Source of the DNA: an uncultured Bacteroidota bacterium
GTDB taxonomy: Bacteria > Bacteroidota > Bacteroidia > JABEUT01
Direction of reading: 5' to 3'
Length of the DNA: 32,825 nt
NCBI GenBank assembly: GCA_903863935.1
Contig: CAIPDV010000073.1
Location: 1-32,825, forward strand
Shown piece by piece: positions 15,322 to 23,378 of this stretch. The position numbers and the translations under genes are program-made. Each line of letters begins with the position of its first letter. The stretch's first letter is position 1. The notes beneath the pieces are model-generated. The model did not search any database. It saw only the letters and a program-made list of their open reading frames with translations, and was not told where the DNA came from.

Positions 15322-16458
15322 ATGAAAAAGCAACATATTGTACCTGTATTTATTGGAATGTTTTTATTAGTGTTGGCGACTGGCTGCAAACACACTAAGG
15401 ACAACACACTTGAGGCAAACAAGAAGAAACTTGCCGATCTTAAAAAGCGGGACGGCGCTATGCGAGATAGTATTCAACTGCTTGAAGACTCCATAAAAGC
15501 CGAAGGTGGAAAAGAAATTAAAACTATTAAAGTTGCGGTGCAGAATATTTTTTTACAACCGTTCCGACACTATGTGGAGGTGCAGGCATCGGTATATGGC
15601 CAGGATAATATTAACGTAAACACACAAATGCCGGGTGTAATAAAAAGCATTTCGGTTACCGAAGGTGATAAAGTTACCAAAGGCCAGGTGCTTGCCAGTA
15701 TTGATGATGCAGTGCTACAACAAAACATACAGGAGTTGCAAACCAACCTTGATCTGACAAAAACCCTGTATGAAAAACAGAAGAGTTTGTGGGATCAGAA
15801 GATTGGAACCGAGGTTCAATATCTGAGTGCAAAAAGCAATTATGAATCACTCCAAAAAAGAATGTCAGCAATGCAACAACAGGATGACATGACCAAAATA
15901 AAATCTCCGATTGACGGAACAGTTGATGCTGTAAAAATCAGGATCGGTGAATCTGTTGCTCCGGGTCTTCCTACCATCCAGGTGGTAAATACCGAGCAAT
16001 TAAAGGTTCGCGGTTATGTTACGGAATCCTACATTTCCGATATTCATGAAGGTGATTCTCTGCTAATAAATTTCCCTGACCTGAATAAGGATATAGTATC
16101 AGTTGCCAGTTACGTTTCCAAATCCATTGATATGGTGAACAGAACATTTACAGTTGAAGTAAAACTTCCACAGGATGCCAATTATCATCCGAATATGATT
16201 GCCATGATGAAGATCATCGACTACTCAAAACCAGCTTCGGTTGTTATCCCTATCAACATAGTACAGAATGATCCTACCGGTTCATTTGTATTTATTGCTG
16301 TGAATGAAAAGGGTACCATCATTGCTAAGAAGGTTCCTGTTAAACTTGGCAAAGTATATGACGGTAATGCTGAAATTACAGATGGTTTGAAAGCAAATGA
16401 TAAGATCATTACAGTTGGTTATGACGACCTGAATAACGGAGATGCAGTGAGTTTGTAA
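15322..16458 (+). CDS. RND efflux membrane-fusion lipoprotein (HlyD/AcrA family)
   Basis: 378 residues. A lipobox (LATGC, Cys about residue 22) predicts lipid anchoring. A coiled segment rich in Lys, Asp and Leu (about 30-65) precedes the biotinyl-lipoyl-like half motif MPGVIKSISVTEGDKVTKGQVLASIDD, a helical hairpin (about 130-190) and the second half motif IKSPIDGTVDAVKIRIGESVAPGLP. Beta-barrel and membrane-proximal domains follow and end KANDKIITVGYDDLNNGDAV. It bridges pump and outer-membrane duct. It starts 16 bp after the tolC-like gene. Confidence 0.92.
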   Translation: MKKQHIVPVFIGMFLLVLATGCKHTKDNTLEANKKKLADLKKRDGAMRDSIQLLEDSIKAEGGKEIKTIKVAVQNIFLQPFRHYVEVQASVYGQDNINVNTQMPGVIKSISVTEGDKVTKGQVLASIDDAVLQQNIQELQTNLDLTKTLYEKQKSLWDQKIGTEVQYLSAKSNYESLQKRMSAMQQQDDMTKIKSPIDGTVDAVKIRIGESVAPGLPTIQVVNTEQLKVRGYVTESYISDIHEGDSLLINFPDLNKDIVSVASYVSKSIDMVNRTFTVEVKLPQDANYHPNMIAMMKIIDYSKPASVVIPINIVQNDPTGSFVFIAVNEKGTIIAKKVPVKLGKVYDGNAEITDGLKANDKIITVGYDDLNNGDAVSL

Positions 16459-16556
16459 AGTAGAAAGTCTGTAAAGTTCATAAAGTGAAAGATCCCTTTT
16501 ATGACTATACAAACTTTATAACTTTATGAGCTTTATAAACTTTATAAACTTATTTT
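16459..16556 (+). repeat. Hairpin and CTTTAT repeats between membrane-fusion and RND genes
   Basis: The 98-bp gap holds a 15-bp inverted repeat, TAAAGTTCATAAAGT (16472-16486) with ACTTTATGAGCTTTA (16521-16535), fully paired if one G-U pair is allowed. CTTTAT recurs around 16514-16545 (five near-tandem AACTTTATA-like units). The sequence lies inside the operon, so it could reduce or process read-through into the pump gene, or be a small dispersed repeat. No promoter box is visible. Confidence 0.6.
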
Positions 16557-19500
16557 ATGAAAGATATATTTAAAGAATTTAAACCAAGCAGTTGGGCAAT
16601 AGATAACCGGACCAGCATTTTTGTGGTTACCATTATCATTACCCTGATGGGGTTGATGTCTTACTTCAGTATTGCCAAGGAAAAGTTTCCGGATATTGAG
16701 CTCCCTACCATTGTTGTTCAAACCATTTACCCGGGTACCTCTCCGGCTGATATGGAGAACCTTGTTACACGCCACGTTGAGAAAGAAGTGAAAGCTACTT
16801 CGGGTGTTAAGAAAGTTACCAGCCATTCTTACCAGGATTTTTCGGTAATTATTATTGAGTTTAACACGGATGTGTCTATTGCTGATGCCAAACAAAAAGT
16901 GAAGGATGCGGTTGATAAAGCAAAACCATTTTTGCCTACCGATCTTCCAAACCCGCCACAGGTAGCCGATATAAACTTTGCAGATTTCCCTATCTTATAT
17001 GTAAACCTTTCCGGAGATTTTGATCTTTCACGCCTGAAAAAATTTGCCGACGATACCAAAGACAAGATTGAAGCATTGCCCGAAATTACCCGCGTTGATG
17101 AAGTTGGTGCACTCGACCGCGAAATACAGATCAATGTGGATATGTATAAAATGCAGACCGCTCAAATTACCATGCGGGATATTGAACAGGCCATTCAATA
17201 TGAAAACCTGGTTGTATCCGGCGGAACAGTAACCATGGGAAATAAGCAACGCTCACTCACTGTATCGGGGCAGTTTACCAATATGGATCAGATACGTAAC
17301 CTCGTACTGCGTTCTATGGGCGGTGCTACGCTATATCTGAAAGATATTGCTTCGGTGAAAGACACCTTTGCAGATGCCAAGAGTTATGCACGTCTTCACA
17401 AGAAAAACGTTATCTCCCTTAACATTATTAAACGCAGTGGAGGCAATCTGATCGATGCATCTGATAAAGTGCAGAGCCTGATAAAAGATTTACAGACAAA
17501 CGTATTTCCTCAAAATCTGCATGTAACTATTACAGGCGACCAGAGCGACCAGACAAGGCATACTCTGCATGACCTTATCAACACCATTATCATCGGGTTT
17601 ATTTTGGTTACCATATTATTAATGTTCTTTATGGGCCCTACAAATGCTTTGTTTGTCGGGCTTTCCGTACCATTGTCCATGTGTGTGGCATTTATGATTT
17701 TGCCCGGAATAGATTATTCCATGAACATGATCGTACTATTCGCATTCCTGCTAGGGCTGGGAATTGTGGTAGATGATGCGATTGTGGTTATCGAAAACAC
17801 ACACCGTATATTCGATAATGGGAAAGTGGATATAATCACGGCCGCCAAGGGTGCTGCAGGGGAGGTTTTCCTTCCTGTGCTTGCCGGTACGCTTACAACC
17901 CTTGCACCATTTGTTCCACTCGCATTCTGGGGCGGTATTATTGGAAAGTTCATGCACTATATGCCGGTTACCCTTATCATAACCCTTATGGCATCCTTGT
18001 TTGTGGCCTATATCATAAACCCGGTGTTTGCAGTTCAGTTTATGAAACCACATTCTGAAAATGAAAATAAGCATGGTAAGTGGACCAAAGGACTTTCCAT
18101 TACTGCTATCATATTTGCTGCACTGGCACTTATATTTTACGGTGCAGGCTCCAGAGGAACGGGCAACTTCATCGTTGCGCTTTTCCTGATCCATCTTTTA
18201 TATCGCTTCCTGCTTTATAAGGCTGTTAAAACATTCCAGACAAAGTCCTGGCCTTCATTCCAACAGGGATATGCCAACTTTATGAATTGGTGTGTTAGAA
18301 AATGGACCCATTCATTAATTATTATAGGTTGTTTTATAGGTATTTTAATTTTTACTATTGGTTTATTTAAGGCACGAACACCCAATGTGGTATTCTTCCC
18401 GAAAGGTGATCCGAATATGATCAACGTATTCCTGAATCTGCCAATTGGTACGGATATTAAGTATACTGACTCGATTACAAAAATTCTGGAAAATAGGGTA
18501 TATAAAGTAATTGGAGACACCAATCCTATTGTGCAATCGGTTATTACAAATGTGGCCATAGGCGCATCCGACCCTGCAGATAACGATAATGGTACCTATT
18601 CCAATAAGAGTAAAATAACTATTGCATTTGTTGATTATTCATTGAGGCATGGTGTTTCTACAGCAACTTACCTTGACACGCTGCAGAAAGCCATGGTTGG
18701 CATTCCGGGTGCCGAAATAACGGTTGATCAGGAAAAGAACGGGCCTCCTACGGGTAAACCAGTCAATATTGAAATTCGCGGCGACGATTATAAAAAACTG
18801 GTAAATGTTTCGCAAGGATTATTGCACTACCTCGATTCACTTGATATTCCCGGTGTGGAAAAACTGAAATCGGATCTACAGAAAAACAAACCTGAAATTG
18901 TTTTTGACATTGACCGTGAACGCGCCAACTTCGAAGGGGTAAGCACGGGGCAAATCGGGCAGGAAATACGAACCGCAGTATATGGTTATGAAACCTCTAA
19001 ATTCCGCGACCTGAATGATGAATACCCTATTATGGTGCGTTACCAAAGGAACCAGCGTGAAGATGTAAATGCATTACGTAACCTCGACCTTACTTTTCGC
19101 GATATGAATATGGGTGGCAAGATACGCCAGATTCCTATTTCCACATTTGCCAATGTGCATTATGGAAGGACCTATGGTGCCATAACCCGTTTGAATGAAA
19201 AACCGGTTATTATTATTTCTTCGAATGTGCTTGGCGGCTTTAACCCCAATAATGTGGTAACACAGGTAACGGCTGCTATACATAGTTACCAGGCCCCCGC
19301 CGGAGTTGATATTGAACTTACCGGTGAACAGCAAGATCAAAAGGAAACCGGAGCTTTTCTCGGACGTGCTTTCATGATTTCCATTATGCTTATTTTCTTA
19401 ATTCTGATAACCTTGTTTAACTCCATCAGCAAACCATTTATTATTCTTACCGAAGTAATTTTCTGCGTGGTTGGTATTATGCTTGGATATGCCATTACTA

Positions 19501-19946
19501 AAATGGATATATCAATTGTAATGAGTGGAATTGGCTTTGTGGCATTGGCGGGGCTTGTGGTGCGTAATGGTATTTTGCTGGTAGAATTTACCGATATGCT
19601 TATGGATCAAGGAATGTCAGTAAAAGAAGCAGTTGTTGAAGCAGGAAAGATTCGTATGACTCCGGTTATTCTTACTGCCATTGCAACCATCCTGGGATTG
19701 ATTCCGCTGGGATTGGGCCTGAATATTGACTTTGGAACCCTTCTCAGCGACCTTAACCCGCACCTTTATTTTGGTGGTGACAGTGTAGCCTTCTGGGGTC
19801 CGCTTTCATGGACCATGATATTCGGTTTGAGTTTTGCAGTGTTCTTAACCTTGATACTTGTACCAATAATGTATTATGGTACAAACAGGTTAAAAGCAAA
19901 GTTGAAAAGGAAACCAAAAACAATTGAAGTCGCAGTTGCAGAATAG
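16557..19946 (+). CDS. RND family efflux permease (AcrB-like)
   Basis: 1129 residues, about 80 longer than E. coli AcrB, with the extra length partly in an insert with hydrophobic segments after the first transmembrane block (about residues 500-560). Signatures: NRTSIFVVTIIITLMGLMSYFSI near the N-terminus, PGTSPADMENLVTRHVEKEV, the transmembrane segment GIVVDDAIVVIENTHR with the paired Asp of the proton relay (about residues 405-406), and GLVVRNGILLVEFTDMLMDQGMS in the C-terminal half. Drug or lipid export is expected; the substrate is not decided by sequence, and heavy-metal CzcA-type motifs are not evident. It is the last gene of the TetR-controlled set, with only 3 bp before the convergent acetyltransferase stop. 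Confidence 0.94.
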   Translation: MKDIFKEFKPSSWAIDNRTSIFVVTIIITLMGLMSYFSIAKEKFPDIELPTIVVQTIYPGTSPADMENLVTRHVEKEVKATSGVKKVTSHSYQDFSVIIIEFNTDVSIADAKQKVKDAVDKAKPFLPTDLPNPPQVADINFADFPILYVNLSGDFDLSRLKKFADDTKDKIEALPEITRVDEVGALDREIQINVDMYKMQTAQITMRDIEQAIQYENLVVSGGTVTMGNKQRSLTVSGQFTNMDQIRNLVLRSMGGATLYLKDIASVKDTFADAKSYARLHKKNVISLNIIKRSGGNLIDASDKVQSLIKDLQTNVFPQNLHVTITGDQSDQTRHTLHDLINTIIIGFILVTILLMFFMGPTNALFVGLSVPLSMCVAFMILPGIDYSMNMIVLFAFLLGLGIVVDDAIVVIENTHRIFDNGKVDIITAAKGAAGEVFLPVLAGTLTTLAPFVPLAFWGGIIGKFMHYMPVTLIITLMASLFVAYIINPVFAVQFMKPHSENENKHGKWTKGLSITAIIFAALALIFYGAGSRGTGNFIVALFLIHLLYRFLLYKAVKTFQTKSWPSFQQGYANFMNWCVRKWTHSLIIIGCFIGILIFTIGLFKARTPNVVFFPKGDPNMINVFLNLPIGTDIKYTDSITKILENRVYKVIGDTNPIVQSVITNVAIGASDPADNDNGTYSNKSKITIAFVDYSLRHGVSTATYLDTLQKAMVGIPGAEITVDQEKNGPPTGKPVNIEIRGDDYKKLVNVSQGLLHYLDSLDIPGVEKLKSDLQKNKPEIVFDIDRERANFEGVSTGQIGQEIRTAVYGYETSKFRDLNDEYPIMVRYQRNQREDVNALRNLDLTFRDMNMGGKIRQIPISTFANVHYGRTYGAITRLNEKPVIIISSNVLGGFNPNNVVTQVTAAIHSYQAPAGVDIELTGEQQDQKETGAFLGRAFMISIMLIFLILITLFNSISKPFIILTEVIFCVVGIMLGYAITKMDISIVMSGIGFVALAGLVVRNGILLVEFTDMLMDQGMSVKEAVVEAGKIRMTPVILTAIATILGLIPLGLGLNIDFGTLLSDLNPHLYFGGDSVAFWGPLSWTMIFGLSFAVFLTLILVPIMYYGTNRLKAKLKRKPKTIEVAVAE

Positions 19947-19949
19947 TAG

Positions 19950-20501
19950 TTATACCTTGTTCAGCAGCGAATAAATTACGGTATCCTGGAAACTATTTTT
20001 GTGAAAGAAGTTCTCTTTAAAGTGAGCTTCTTTTACAAAATGGTTTCTTTCCAAAAGTTTTATTGTGGCCGCATTATCCGGATTTATAACCGCTTCAATC
20101 GAATGCAATTTCATATCCTGGAAGCCGTAATTGATTATTGCAACCAGCGATTCCTGCATGATTCCACGGTTCCAAAAATCGGGATGAAGTTCATACCCTA
20201 CCTCCCCACGATAATGCTCTTTATGGATATTCCATAAACAAATAGTGCCTATTATTTTATTTTCATTTTTAAGGGTAATACCCCAGAGTATCGATTCATT
20301 ATTGGCAATATTTGTATCTATTTTCGGGATGAATGCACTCGCTTCATCCACAGATTTATAAGGTGGGCGCGGAATATATTTCCCAACCAGTTCATTCGAG
20401 CGCAGCCAAAAAAGATCATTTATATCATCCATTGTAAGCTGCCTCAATATGAGTCGTTCGGTGGTAATGGTAGGGAATGGAGTAAAATTTAGGGTAAGCA
20501 T
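19950..20501 (-). CDS. GNAT family N-acetyltransferase (RimJ/RimL-like)
   Basis: 183 residues. The opening TTERLILRQLTMDDINDLFWLRSNE is the typical start of RimJ/RimL-type acetyltransferases. The acetyl-CoA region is GEVGYELHPDFWNRGIMQESLVAIINYGF, in which the usual Q/R-x-x-G-x-G/A is seen as WNRGIMQE, followed by IEAVINPDNAATIKLLERNHFVKE. The acceptor could be a protein N-terminus or a small amine. A weak TACCTTTA box lies 18 nt upstream of ATG 20501. The stop is 3 bp from the RND gene stop. Confidence 0.88.
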   Translation of the reverse strand: MLTLNFTPFPTITTERLILRQLTMDDINDLFWLRSNELVGKYIPRPPYKSVDEASAFIPKIDTNIANNESILWGITLKNENKIIGTICLWNIHKEHYRGEVGYELHPDFWNRGIMQESLVAIINYGFQDMKLHSIEAVINPDNAATIKLLERNHFVKEAHFKENFFHKNSFQDTVIYSLLNKV

Positions 20502-20586
20502 TTTTAATTTTTAAGCTATAAAGGTATCTAATAATTGCCTTAATTAAGGAGTAAATTTATGAGGGAAGAAGAACAATTTTTTCATG

Positions 20587-20811
20587 AAAAACTGTGAAAA
20601 ATAACAGGGAAATAACAGGAAGATAACAGGGAAAATAACAGGAGGATAACAGGGAAGCATAATTTTATGTGCTTTGAATATCAATATATTAGATATTATT
20701 TTCCTGTTAATTACAGGATTTAACAGGAAATGCATAAACGATATACTGCCAAAAATCATTTGTTTGTTCGCTGTTTTATGTCTACCGAATAGATTCTTTT
20801 GAAACATGAAA
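20587..20811 (-). ncRNA. Repeat element C: putative structured RNA with anti-repeat hairpin and 5-unit array
   Basis: Minus-strand copy of the A/B family. After the promoter come an ATG (20807), a leader containing GTTTATGCATTTC that aligns with element B, and a perfect 11-bp stem TTTCCTGTTAA (20730-20720) with TTAACAGGAAA (20710-20700) around a 9-nt loop that itself contains CCTGT. Then a 46-nt spacer with TATTCAA (20680-20674) and five direct CCTGTTAT repeats (20653-20598). The last repeat can pair CTGT with ACAG (20595-20592), followed by TTTTT (20591-20587). In element B the equivalent pair is TTGT with ACAA, so the 3' arm changes together with the repeat. An 87-codon frame (20807-20544) spans the element, with hydrophobic stretches from the pyrimidine-rich repeats; I do not call it as a gene. 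Confidence 0.6.
20598..20653 (-). repeat. Five 11-12 bp direct repeats (element C array)
   Basis: CCTGTTAT begins at 20653, 20642, 20630, 20619 and 20608 on the minus strand (spacing 11, 12, 11, 11). Units: CCTGTTATCCT, CCTGTTATTTTC, CCTGTTATCTT, CCTGTTATTTC, CCTGTTATTTT. The first eight bases are invariant. The single 12-nt unit shows that reading frame is not maintained. Confidence 0.9.
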
Positions 20812-20855
20812 CAAAGATAATGTATGAATATTCACTTTGCCAAAAAGTCATTGAC
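20812..20855 (-). promoter_or_regulatory. Conserved promoter box of repeat element C
   Basis: On the minus strand: palindrome GTCAATGAC (20855-20847), TGACTTTTT at the start of the 39-bp box (20850-20812), and TATCTTTG at its end (20819-20812). It matches box B at 31 of 39 and box A at 29 of 39 positions by my count, with identical spacing. The ATG at 20807 follows by 4 nt. Mismatches cluster in the middle of the box, while both ends are conserved, as expected for two bound sites with a spacer. Confidence 0.7.
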
Positions 20856-20938
20856 CGGGTTTTTGAAAATTCGCAAGCAGCCTTTGTCTTTCCTTATCAT
20901 ATTTGCTTTTTAGCGAAACACTTATTCCCAATAGTTTC

Positions 20939-20946
20939 TATATTTG
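20939..20946 (+). promoter_or_regulatory. TAnnTTTG promoter of the M1 peptidase gene
   Basis: TATATTTG, 17 nt upstream of ATG 20964. It is divergent from element C, whose promoter lies about 90 bp away. Confidence 0.5.
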
Positions 20947-20963
20947 TTTTATAATTCCCATAC

Positions 20964-23360
20964 ATGCGCACAAAAATATTTTTTATAGCTGCTTTTCTAT
21001 CCGGGTTTATCATCAACGGATTCTCCGCATCAACAAATTTCCCGGCACCCGATACAAATGGCTTCCGGAGCGATACTATTGACATCCTGAAATACACCAT
21101 CAACCTTACTGTTACGGATTTTACAACCGACACTATTAACGGAAATACGGATATCAGGTTTGTTCCAAAGATGAATAACATTAAAACCTTGTGCCTTGAT
21201 TTACTCCGGTTGAGTATTGACTCAATCACCATGAATAATTCAATTCTAGGTTACACCTATAATGATACCCTTATTACCATAAACCTTCCCGGAATTAAAA
21301 ATATAGGCGATACTTCCGATGTGATTGTTTATTACCATGGCAAACCCCATAATGATGTAGGCGGAGTTGGAGGTTTTTATTATGAGGCTCCATTTGCATT
21401 TAATATGGGTGAAGCCGTTCAGGCGAATCCACATACATACGGACGAGCCTGGTATCCATGTTTCGATAATTTCCGTGAACGGGCCCTTTATGAATTTAAT
21501 ATTACAACTAATGGAAGTAATACGGCTTATGCCAATGGCCATCTGGTAAAAGATACCACTGTTTTGGGTAACCGCACAAGGACATGGGTTATTGATAGCA
21601 CTATGCCTGCTTACCTTGCAGCTATTGATGTTGCCCCTTATGTTGAAATGCATGATAAATTCTTTGGTTTTGATACCATCCCTATTCTTTTGAATGCCCT
21701 TGCTACAGATACAGCAAAGATGCGTGCATCATTTATCCATTTAAAAAATGCAATCTCTATTTACCAAACCTGTTTTGGCCGATATGAGTGGAGTAAGGTA
21801 GGCTACTCAGAAATTGGCCCCAATGGTGGTTCTATGGAACATGCCACCAATATTGCCTATCCACAACCTTTAATTGACGGCACTACTGCTAATGAACCTG
21901 TAATGGCGCATGAATTATCGCACCATTGGTTTGGAGATCTGGTTACAACATGGGCCGCCAGTGATATGTGGCTTAATGAAGGTTTTGCAAGTTACAATGA
22001 AGATATTTTTGAAGAATATCTGTATGGCGAACCCACATATCATTCATGGGTTCGGGGTGACCGGGAATATGTGCTCCATCTGGCGCATATTAACGATGGA
22101 CACCATTTTTTACCATTATCCGGTATTCCCCAACAATATACCTTTGGAACAACAACCTATAATAAAGGTGAGACCGTGGTTGGAACACTCCGGGGTTATT
22201 TAGGCGATACGCTTTTCTTCAACGGGCTTAAATACTATTTGAACACCCATAAATACCAGGCTGTGCATACCGATACGCTGGAGCACAGCATGGAGCGTTT
22301 CACCGGCACCAACCTAACTGACTTTTTCAATGGATGGGTGAAAGCACCGGGCTTTCCACAGTTTTCTATTGACTCCTTTACAACTTCTCCAAATGGACCC
22401 AACTACAATGTTACTTTGTATATAAAACAAAAGCTTGATAACGCACCTGCTTACTATAACAATGTGCCGTTGAACGTTACGTTCAAATCATCAATTACCA
22501 AAGGCACAACACAAAGAATTGTTGTGTCCGGACCAATTTCCACTTATACATTAACCGTTCCATTCAAACCGGTTTTTGTTGCTCTCAACCTGGATGAAAA
22601 AATCGGTGAAGCCATTGCACCCGACACGCTGATGGCCACAACTGCCAATGCTTACAGCATGTACAATTCCCGGTTTTTTGTATCGATAAAAACTCTGCCT
22701 GATACTGCGTTTATGTTTTTCGAACATAATTTCGCTCCACCTGACCCGTTGAAAAATACTTCATTGGGTTATCGTATCTCTTCTTATCGTTATTGGAAAT
22801 TCACGGGCATACTACCAACAGGGTTCAAAGCAACTGCACAACTTTATTATGATGGCACGAAATCGGTAAATTATTTGAACGGTGTTGTTACCGCTTATCT
22901 CGATACTGACCTCACTGTTTCAACTGACGACAGTATACTTTTACTATACAGGCCAAGTGCCGCTTATGATTGGACGGAATTCACCCGGTACACCAAACAT
23001 AAAATAAGTACCGATTACGGATATATGCAGCTCGATTCGCTCCCTACCGGTGAATATGCTTTTGCGAATGGCAAGTCAAATGCTTTAGCTATCAATGAAA
23101 CAAAAGAAGTTACTGGAAACTTGTCAGTATATCCTAATCCAGCATCCGATAACACCACAATAAGTATTTCGAATGTATTAGGTAACGAACACATAAATCT
23201 ATATGATATGCAAGGGAAGTTATTGCAGGAAATAAAACTTGAAACCGGCCAAAAAACCTATTCGCTTTCAACCGGTAATATGAAAAATGGAGTTTATATT
23301 CTATCGCTTTTTGAGAATGGGAAGGAACTTGCAAAGCAACAATTGGTAGTTAGTCATTAA
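20964..23360 (+). CDS. Secreted M1 family metallopeptidase with T9SS sorting domain
   Basis: 798 residues. A signal peptide (about residues 1-22) leads into an aminopeptidase N-like domain. Zinc ligands are H316, H320 and E339 in HELSHHWFGDL...WLNEGFASY, with catalytic E317. The upstream substrate motif reads GPNGGSMEHATNIAYP, where typical aminopeptidases have GxMEN; the His in place of Asn may alter N-terminal amine recognition. The last 75 or so residues (LSVYPNPASDNTTISISN ... GVYILSLFENGKELAKQQLVV) are a type A T9SS C-terminal domain, so the enzyme should be exported across the outer membrane and anchored or released. It probably degrades peptides outside the cell. Confidence 0.92.
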   Translation: MRTKIFFIAAFLSGFIINGFSASTNFPAPDTNGFRSDTIDILKYTINLTVTDFTTDTINGNTDIRFVPKMNNIKTLCLDLLRLSIDSITMNNSILGYTYNDTLITINLPGIKNIGDTSDVIVYYHGKPHNDVGGVGGFYYEAPFAFNMGEAVQANPHTYGRAWYPCFDNFRERALYEFNITTNGSNTAYANGHLVKDTTVLGNRTRTWVIDSTMPAYLAAIDVAPYVEMHDKFFGFDTIPILLNALATDTAKMRASFIHLKNAISIYQTCFGRYEWSKVGYSEIGPNGGSMEHATNIAYPQPLIDGTTANEPVMAHELSHHWFGDLVTTWAASDMWLNEGFASYNEDIFEEYLYGEPTYHSWVRGDREYVLHLAHINDGHHFLPLSGIPQQYTFGTTTYNKGETVVGTLRGYLGDTLFFNGLKYYLNTHKYQAVHTDTLEHSMERFTGTNLTDFFNGWVKAPGFPQFSIDSFTTSPNGPNYNVTLYIKQKLDNAPAYYNNVPLNVTFKSSITKGTTQRIVVSGPISTYTLTVPFKPVFVALNLDEKIGEAIAPDTLMATTANAYSMYNSRFFVSIKTLPDTAFMFFEHNFAPPDPLKNTSLGYRISSYRYWKFTGILPTGFKATAQLYYDGTKSVNYLNGVVTAYLDTDLTVSTDDSILLLYRPSAAYDWTEFTRYTKHKISTDYGYMQLDSLPTGEYAFANGKSNALAINETKEVTGNLSVYPNPASDNTTISISNVLGNEHINLYDMQGKLLQEIKLETGQKTYSLSTGNMKNGVYILSLFENGKELAKQQLVVSH

Positions 23361-23378
23361 TGGCTTTTATTTTTTACG

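Noticed and set aside
16542-19340. Several minus-strand frames opposite the RND permease gene
   Set aside because: They are shadows of a strongly supported gene, with no promoter, no recognisable domain and biased composition.
119-20855. Retron, DGR or reverse-transcriptase-associated RNA
   Set aside because: No reverse transcriptase or accessory gene is encoded anywhere in the window. A trans-acting enzyme elsewhere cannot be excluded, so this is only not supported.
20850-20910. A fourth, divergent copy of the repeat-element promoter on the plus strand
   Set aside because: TGACCGGGTTTTTGAAAATTCGC is vaguely similar, but spacing and the -7 box do not match (CATATTTG), and no array follows.
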